Below are positions 1-3,799 of a stretch of 6,310 nucleotides of DNA, piece by piece. This stretch comes from Oscillospiraceae bacterium (GTDB lineage: Bacteria; Bacillota; Clostridia; Oscillospirales; Ruminococcaceae). Position 1 is the first letter of the stretch. Every line of letters starts with the position of its first letter. Location: NCBI GenBank assembly GCA_022511485.1, contig JAFLUJ010000334.1:1-6310 (forward strand). Direction: 5' to 3'. Position numbers and translations under genes: made by a program. The notes below the pieces were generated by a model. That model searched no databases, was not told the DNA's origin, and saw nothing but the letters and a program-made list of their open reading frames with translations.

Positions 1-381
1 AGAAATGTGGGAGAGATCGAGGACGCCGATGGAATAGGCGAAGTTGGCAATGCCAAGTGCGGCGATATTATGAAGATGTACATTAAAGTGGATAACGGAG
101 TTATCTCAGATGTAAAGTTCAAGACCTTCGGCTGCGGCGCGGCTGTAGCCACATCTTCTATTGCAACCGAGATGATAATGGGGAAGAGCATTGACGACGC
201 CCTTAAAGTGACAAACAAAGCGGTCGTAGAGGCTCTGGAGGGACTTCCTCCCCAGAAGCTGCACTGCTCCGTGCTTGCTGAACAGGCAATGAAAGCAGCG
301 CTTTCCGACTATTATAAGCGTCAGGGGATCGACCCTCTGCCCATCGTCGGAGAGATCGGCGACTGTGAGGACTGTCATTAA
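1..381 (+). CDS. nifU: NifU/IscU-type Fe-S cluster assembly scaffold protein, 5'-truncated by window edge
   Basis: This is a scaffold on which a cysteine desulfurase partner builds [Fe-S] clusters for transfer to apoproteins in the cytoplasm. The frame is open from base 1 and reads R-N-V-G-E-I-E-D, which matches the usual NPRNVGEI segment that follows the first dozen or so residues of clostridial NifU/IscU. The start codon is therefore outside the window, and the GTG at position 7 is an internal valine, not a start. All three ligand cysteines are visible in their family contexts: NAKCGD (with the conserved Asp), TFGCGAAVATSS, and LPPQKLHCSVLAEQA. The protein ends with a short Cys-containing tail, CEDCH, after the normal IscU fold. 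Only the single-domain scaffold is present, not the longer NifU with ferredoxin-like and C-terminal Nfu domains. In Firmicutes it usually follows a nifS/iscS gene, which would lie to the left. The family assignment is secure; the symbol follows common clostridial usage. Confidence 0.95.
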   Translation, partial: RNVGEIEDADGIGEVGNAKCGDIMKMYIKVDNGVISDVKFKTFGCGAAVATSSIATEMIMGKSIDDALKVTNKAVVEALEGLPPQKLHCSVLAEQAMKAALSDYYKRQGIDPLPIVGEIGDCEDCH

Positions 382-384
382 ACG

Positions 385-406
385 GCGGGGAAGCCCCCGC
401 GGGCTT
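385..406 (+). terminator. Overlapping GC-rich hairpins just after nifU, possible weak terminator
   Basis: Two mutually exclusive hairpins start within four bases of the nifU stop. One pairs GCGGGG (385-390) with CCCCGC (395-400). The other pairs AAGCCC (391-396) with GGGCTT (401-406) around a CCGC loop. The second is followed by GTTCTACC, a poor U-tract, so termination here would be inefficient. The stronger hairpin at 525-566 is the likelier main terminator. Confidence 0.4.
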
Positions 407-450
407 GTTCTACCCCACAGCTAGTAAATTCAAAAGACATACTTTATTAA

Positions 451-466
451 GCCCCTATCAAGGGGC
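451..466. other. Small perfect hairpin in the convergent intergenic region
   Basis: GCCCCT (451-456) and AGGGGC (461-466) pair perfectly around an ATCA loop. There is no T-tract after it on the + strand. On the - strand it is followed by TTAATAAAG, again not a proper U-tract. It may add to the block of structure separating two convergent transcription units, but no function can be assigned from sequence. Confidence 0.35.
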
Positions 467-524
467 GGAAAACTAAATCATTAATCTTTACTGTAATTAA
501 GTGGTAATTATCAGAGTTCAAATT

Positions 525-566
525 AAAATAGCTGTCACACCTGGCGTATGGTATGACAGCTATTTT
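525..566. terminator. Bidirectional rho-independent terminator between convergent genes
   Basis: A perfect 13-bp stem pairs AAAATAGCTGTCA (525-537) with TGACAGCTATTTT (554-566). After one C/A mismatch, three more pairs form (539-541 with 550-552) around an 8-base loop. The A-rich 5' arm and T-rich 3' arm make it symmetrical, so it can act on nifU transcripts (+) and as a backup for the sigma/anti-sigma operon (-). Its place between two 3' ends fits this role. Confidence 0.85.
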
Positions 567-577
567 GTTGTATAGTT

Positions 578-617
578 AAAAAAGTCAGACGACATTTTTA
601 AAGAAGTCGCCTGACTT
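578..617 (-). terminator. Rho-independent terminator of the sigma/anti-sigma operon
   Basis: Read on the - strand, AAGTCAG (617-611) pairs with CTGACTT (588-582), followed by one mismatch and the pairs CGAC/GTCG (609-606 with 593-590), around a loop of about 12 bases. It is followed by a run of six T on the - strand (583-578). This is a classic intrinsic terminator. The TAA stop of the propeller gene (618-616) lies partly in the stem, so translation and transcription end at almost the same point. Confidence 0.85.
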
Positions 618-2853
618 AGTACTCATATGAACCGATCACTTTAAGGTCGCTTACACGTGCGGAAATGATCCGTCCCTTGCTTATCACATAAAGCGTATCG
701 TCAATGATCTCGCCCCGTTCAAAAATAAGGCTGTCGTCAATGTCTGTATACTCGATAACGCCTTTGCGGACAAATCCGGCATTCTCGTCAAAGCAGTATA
801 CAAAATACTGATTCTTTGTACCGAACTCGTTATGGCTGTAAACGGGCACTCCTATAATACCTGTCGCCTCGTCTACAAGAACTGCTCGTCTGTCGTTAAA
901 TGCCTTTGAATATACCTTTCCCGTATCATCAGCAAAGGTAACGCTGCCAAGCATAAAGCTGCTTTCCGAACCATACATGGTAAGGGTCAAGCCTTTTTCG
1001 TCCTCTGCTTTGCCAAGAGCAAGGAGCATATCGTTATAGCTGTAAAGGTATACAGCGTCACCTATTGGAGACTGGGAAAGGGCGGGGGGATTTGACGAAA
1101 GATCGAGAACGGTAACGTTATCGTTATCCTCAATAAGTCTGGCATAATTTTCCTCAAACCGTACCGTTCTGACATTCCTGCCCGGGAGAAGTATTCCCGC
1201 ACTGTTTATTACGGTAAGGGACTTGTCAAGCACATATACCGAAACGGAGGAAGCTCCGTCTTCGCCAGTGATCTTAGCAGCGATCCTGAATTTTCCGTCG
1301 TATTCATTCATGCTTTTCTGTCCGAGAACGATACCCTCAACAGAACCGCTTGTGCGGTAGGAGAGACCTCCTTCGGAAAGATCAAAGGCTGAGATTATGC
1401 TGTATTCGATGTCCTTTTTGCCTGTACCTACTGTATATATAGTATCCGCCGAGCAGTAAACATTGCTGCTTGAACCAAGCACTGCTTTTACGGACGGTGT
1501 TATTTTTCCACCCAGCTTTATCGCGGAAACTACTGTGTAGTCCGTGCTGTTTGCTCCGGCGGGAATGGTTATATCGTTTGCCGCCAGATAGTTCTTTTTC
1601 CCATCAATATAATAGGCAGGCACAAAGCTGTCAAGATCAGCCTGTGTGTCCAGAGGCTTCACACGATAATCCGAATATGCTGTTACCATGTAAAGCGTAC
1701 CGTTCACAAGCCTTGAAGCCGTGTAACTGCCATTTTGCTTATATGATGCAATTTTTACCGGAGCTGCGGCGTCGCTGACATTATATATGTCAACGACGGT
1801 ATTTGTGCGGCTTGCCGTTTTTACAACGCCTGTTGTACCTGACTGTGAACCTTCCGGTTCATACTCCATCGCATCTGCCTGTTCTATTGAACCTGCCGTG
1901 CCTTTCTGGTCTCCTGAATCCTTCTGTTCACTGTCTGTCGTACCTGATGTGTCCGTCTGACCTGTTTTTTCATCGTCCGCAGGATACTGATAGTCGGAAT
2001 CAGATTCATCCGATTGGTTAGAATAAGCGTCGTCAGCTGGAACATTGGACGCTGATGCAGAATCTTCGGTATCTGAGGAATTGGTAACGGATGTGTTCGT
2101 TCTTCCGTTTATGACCTGTATCTCCTCGGTCTCTCTTGAAATCAGTATTACACTGTCGCCATCGATATATAACTCAACAGGCGGATCGAGCGTGCTTTCT
2201 ATTTCTGAAATTACTTCCATTGTTTCAAGTGAAACGATGTACAGTGTGTTGCCTTTTAAGCAGTACATATAACTTCCGTCACACTTTGTAATGTCCGCCT
2301 CCGAGATATTTTTACCGCTCTTATCGGTAAAATCATAGGAGGAAGTATCGGTAAGCGTATCCTCCGGGGGTGCCGCAGAATATTCTATAGGATCGCTTGT
2401 GTCTGTACCGGGAACGGCAGTTTCCGCTCCGAGACCAAGCTCATCATCAATAGTTCTGTCTGTATCGGGAATCCCACTGTCCGTATCTCCGCTGTTCAGG
2501 TTGATACCCGTATAAATGTTGTACAGCTCATCATAATTCTCTGGTGAAACAGGAGGTGATACAGCTCCGTAGCTGATCATATCCTCGAGCTGTTCCTGCT
2601 CGGCTTGCCTTCCGTTATAAGCCAGCATACCCACCGTGAAAACGGCACAGGCTGCTGCTGCGGCCGCAGTCCTCATGATAATAGTACGACGTTGTGCAGT
2701 GACGCTTGGAGCATTTTTCATACTTCTGTGCTCCACGATCATTTTTGGCTGCTCGGTCCGCTCTTTGAGCATTTTTGCTATGCTCTGGGGGGAGAGTTCA
2801 TCGGGAACCTCTTCCCTGCTTATAAGCTCGTTCAATCTTTCTTCAAACCTCAT
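616..2853 (-). CDS. Membrane-anchored beta-propeller domain protein, probable anti-sigma factor
   Basis: Probable anti-sigma factor for the ECF sigma gene just upstream. Residues 1-56 are charged and lack a membrane segment; they include REEVPDELSPQSIAKMLK, a layout seen at the cytoplasmic end of Firmicute anti-sigma proteins. Residues about 57-79 (TIIMRTAAAAAACAVFTVGM onward) form one membrane segment, so the rest should face outside. The large C-terminal part has hallmarks of the secreted beta-propeller family PF09826: ISEADITKCDGSYMYCLKGN (183-202), NTVVDIYNVSDAAAPVKIAS (351-370), SMNEYDGKFRIAAKITG (514-530) and DDTLYVISKGRII (718-730). Blades are interrupted by an acidic Ser/Thr-rich stretch (about 251-345); another low-complexity linker lies at about 119-172. 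The start is well supported: AAAGGAGGT (2869-2861) lies 7 bases before ATG. The gene begins 17 bases after the sigma stop, so the two are co-transcribed. The propeller assignment is strong; the anti-sigma role is inferred from gene order and topology. Confidence 0.85.
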   Translation of the reverse strand: MRFEERLNELISREEVPDELSPQSIAKMLKERTEQPKMIVEHRSMKNAPSVTAQRRTIIMRTAAAAAACAVFTVGMLAYNGRQAEQEQLEDMISYGAVSPPVSPENYDELYNIYTGINLNSGDTDSGIPDTDRTIDDELGLGAETAVPGTDTSDPIEYSAAPPEDTLTDTSSYDFTDKSGKNISEADITKCDGSYMYCLKGNTLYIVSLETMEVISEIESTLDPPVELYIDGDSVILISRETEEIQVINGRTNTSVTNSSDTEDSASASNVPADDAYSNQSDESDSDYQYPADDEKTGQTDTSGTTDSEQKDSGDQKGTAGSIEQADAMEYEPEGSQSGTTGVVKTASRTNTVVDIYNVSDAAAPVKIASYKQNGSYTASRLVNGTLYMVTAYSDYRVKPLDTQADLDSFVPAYYIDGKKNYLAANDITIPAGANSTDYTVVSAIKLGGKITPSVKAVLGSSSNVYCSADTIYTVGTGKKDIEYSIISAFDLSEGGLSYRTSGSVEGIVLGQKSMNEYDGKFRIAAKITGEDGASSVSVYVLDKSLTVINSAGILLPGRNVRTVRFEENYARLIEDNDNVTVLDLSSNPPALSQSPIGDAVYLYSYNDMLLALGKAEDEKGLTLTMYGSESSFMLGSVTFADDTGKVYSKAFNDRRAVLVDEATGIIGVPVYSHNEFGTKNQYFVYCFDENAGFVRKGVIEYTDIDDSLIFERGEIIDDTLYVISKGRIISARVSDLKVIGSYEY

Positions 2854-2871
2854 AATTCCGACCTCCTTTCC

Positions 2872-3414
2872 TTAGCGTTCTTCAAGCATTTTTCTCAGCT
2901 TTATCTTAGCGCGTGCCGCCTTTGAGCGGACGGTATTTGCAGATAATCCCGTCACTTTGGCGATCTCTTCGCTTGTATAGCCGGATACTACGCTTAATGA
3001 TAAAACAAGTCTTTCGTCCTCACCTAACCGCCTGAACTCCTCCATTATTTCTAATCCGCCGTAATTTATCTCACGGGAAATCTTTTGTTCTACACCTTCA
3101 GCGTTTTCGAGATCGTCGATGTCCTGCTGGTAATCTCTTTTCTTTATATATTCCTTCTGCTTTCTTTTTATTTTTGCAGTCAGAATTTTGATTATCCAAG
3201 CCTTGAATGCTTTTTCGTCTCTCAGCTTTTTTATAGAGGAATAGGCTTCCAGAACTGTGTCACTAACCACATCGGAAGCATCATGCTGATTTTTAAGGTT
3301 TACCAGAGCTATATGGTACAATTCCTTGTAGACCAGGGAATACAATTCAGCAAACGCGTCAGCGTCACCATCCCGCGCTTTTTTTACGCGCTGGGAGAAA
3401 TCCTCCGCATTCAT
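2872..3414 (-). CDS. ECF-type RNA polymerase sigma factor (sigma-70 family)
   Basis: A 180-residue sigma factor with only regions 2 and 4, the usual size for extracytoplasmic-function sigmas. Region 2 covers about residues 15-88: DADAFAELYSLVYKELYHIA, the DASDVVSDTVLEAYSSI segment that contacts core polymerase and the -10 element, and AFKAWIIKILTAKIKRKQKE. A charged linker follows (about 89-122). Region 4 covers about 123-178 with a clear helix-turn-helix, YTSEEIAKVTGLSANTVRSK (146-165), which would read the -35 element. The protein should redirect polymerase to a small regulon when released from its anti-sigma partner, presumably the propeller protein encoded next. The start is supported by GAGAGGTGA (3432-3424), 9 bases before ATG. 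A sigma-A-like promoter lies 53-81 bases upstream of the start codon. Its target promoters and its ECF subgroup cannot be told from this window. Confidence 0.93.
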   Translation of the reverse strand: MNAEDFSQRVKKARDGDADAFAELYSLVYKELYHIALVNLKNQHDASDVVSDTVLEAYSSIKKLRDEKAFKAWIIKILTAKIKRKQKEYIKKRDYQQDIDDLENAEGVEQKISREINYGGLEIMEEFRRLGEDERLVLSLSVVSGYTSEEIAKVTGLSANTVRSKAARAKIKLRKMLEER

Positions 3415-3466
3415 CCTGCAATATCACCTCTCAACCGCTCTTTATATATCCGGTATTGATAATGAC

Positions 3467-3495
3467 ATTATACTGCAATTTCCTGCCTTTGTCTT
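3467..3495 (-). promoter_or_regulatory. Sigma-A-type promoter proximal to the ECF sigma gene
   Basis: On the - strand, AAGACA (3495-3490) is separated by 17 bases from a consensus TATAAT (3472-3467). The -35 matches TTGACA at four of six positions. Transcription would begin near 3460, giving a leader of about 45 bases before the sigma start codon. The elements look like housekeeping promoter boxes, not ECF-type (GGAAC/CGTC) boxes, so simple autoregulation by the sigma is not evident here. Confidence 0.6.
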
Positions 3496-3563
3496 TTCCT
3501 GCCCATGCCTTTCCTTGACCGCTCTGTCTTTACCCTTAAAAGACCTGTCATTAAAGTAGTGGC

Positions 3564-3704
3564 AAAAAAAGTCCGTTTTGTTGCATCGCCTTTTTACTTT
3601 TGGAGCATTGCACAAAAATTTCTTTGCACAAGCCAATTTGAAAAGCAGTTTGCACAAAACGGAGCTAATATTGCAATGTCATAATCATATATTTTTCACT
3701 CTAA
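3564..3704 (-). ncRNA. Candidate structured small RNA or attenuating leader upstream of the sigma gene
   Basis: A strong - strand promoter (3739-3711) would start an RNA near 3704. Within it, TCCGTTTTGT (3663-3654) is perfectly complementary to ACAAAACGGA (3581-3572), and three further pairs form inside (3653-3651 with 3585-3583) past a single bulged A (3582). The closing arm is followed by C and then seven U (3570-3564), the arrangement of an intrinsic terminator closing a stem that encloses about 65 nt. The enclosed part holds two further copies of UUGUGCAA and a small hairpin. No convincing ribosome binding site or reading frame uses this RNA. It could be a free RNA of about 140 nt, or a conditional terminator controlling read-through into the sigma operon. 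It does not match any RNA family I can recognise, and the long loop makes the terminator less than typical. Confidence 0.4.
3608..3657. repeat. Three direct copies of TTGCACAA
   Basis: TTGCACAA occurs at 3608-3615, 3624-3631 and 3650-3657, all in the same direction, with start-to-start spacings of 16 and 26 bases, inside the AT-rich spacer upstream of the sigma gene. The last copy overlaps one arm of the predicted closing stem of the candidate RNA. The repeats could be protein binding sites or repeated RNA motifs (UUGUGCAA in the transcript). The function is unknown. Confidence 0.5.
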
Positions 3705-3710
3705 TACATT

Positions 3711-3739
3711 ATTATAACAATTTTTATGCTGAATTTCAA
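3711..3739 (-). promoter_or_regulatory. Strong sigma-A promoter with extended -10, downstream of GH59
   Basis: On the - strand, TTGAAA (3739-3734), a 17-base spacer and consensus TATAAT (3716-3711) form a near-ideal sigma-A promoter. It also has TG one base before the -10 (TGT-TATAAT), an extended -10. Transcription should begin near 3704. It lies about 50 bases after the GH59 stop and about 300 bases before the sigma start codon, so it drives either the candidate RNA at 3564-3704 alone or a long leader of the sigma operon. Confidence 0.65.
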
Positions 3740-3783
3740 CCCTTACAGATAAAATTTACTCTTTCATAATTTTTTAATATGGT

Positions 3784-3799
3784 GTAAATTATAATTTAC
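3784..3799. repeat. Perfect 16-bp AT-rich palindrome overlapping the GH59 stop codon
   Basis: GTAAATTATAATTTAC reads the same on both strands and contains the GH59 TAA stop (3791-3789). As RNA it gives a 6-bp stem of mostly A-U pairs with no U-tract behind it, so it is a poor terminator. It could be a binding site or simple AT-rich sequence. No better terminator for GH59 is visible between 3740 and 3788. Confidence 0.35.

Noticed and set aside
7..9. GTG as the start of nifU.
   Set aside because: The frame is open to base 1 and the preceding R-N matches the conserved PRNVGEI motif, so the GTG is an internal codon.
494..510. TAATTA repeated around AGTGG, possible binding site.
   Set aside because: Very short AT-only repeat between two convergent 3' ends with no promoter nearby; expected by chance.
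3085..3459. A 124-codon + strand frame opposite the sigma gene.
   Set aside because: Shadow of the clearly recognised sigma factor coding strand; no ribosome binding site or homology-like motifs.
3562..3584. Local hairpin pairing the A-run (3562-3570) with TTTTGTTGC (3576-3584).
   Set aside because: It is nearly all A-U with a mismatch and consumes the U-run. The 10-bp perfect stem 3572-3581/3654-3663 explains the U-run better.
3442..3657. A 71-codon - strand frame with six cysteines between the strong promoter and the sigma gene.
   Set aside because: It needs a TTG start with no Shine-Dalgarno sequence, runs through the RNA stem, the U-run and the sigma promoter, and its composition looks like translated AT/purine-rich spacer. 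The RNA interpretation fits better.
3578..3769. A 63-codon + strand frame in the same spacer.
   Set aside because: TTG start, no ribosome binding site, no promoter in that direction, and no recognisable protein features.
3415..3788. Search for a CRISPR array, tRNA or known riboswitch in the long spacer.
   Set aside because: The only repeats are 8-9 bases long with irregular spacing, there is no cloverleaf, and no riboswitch core that I recognise.
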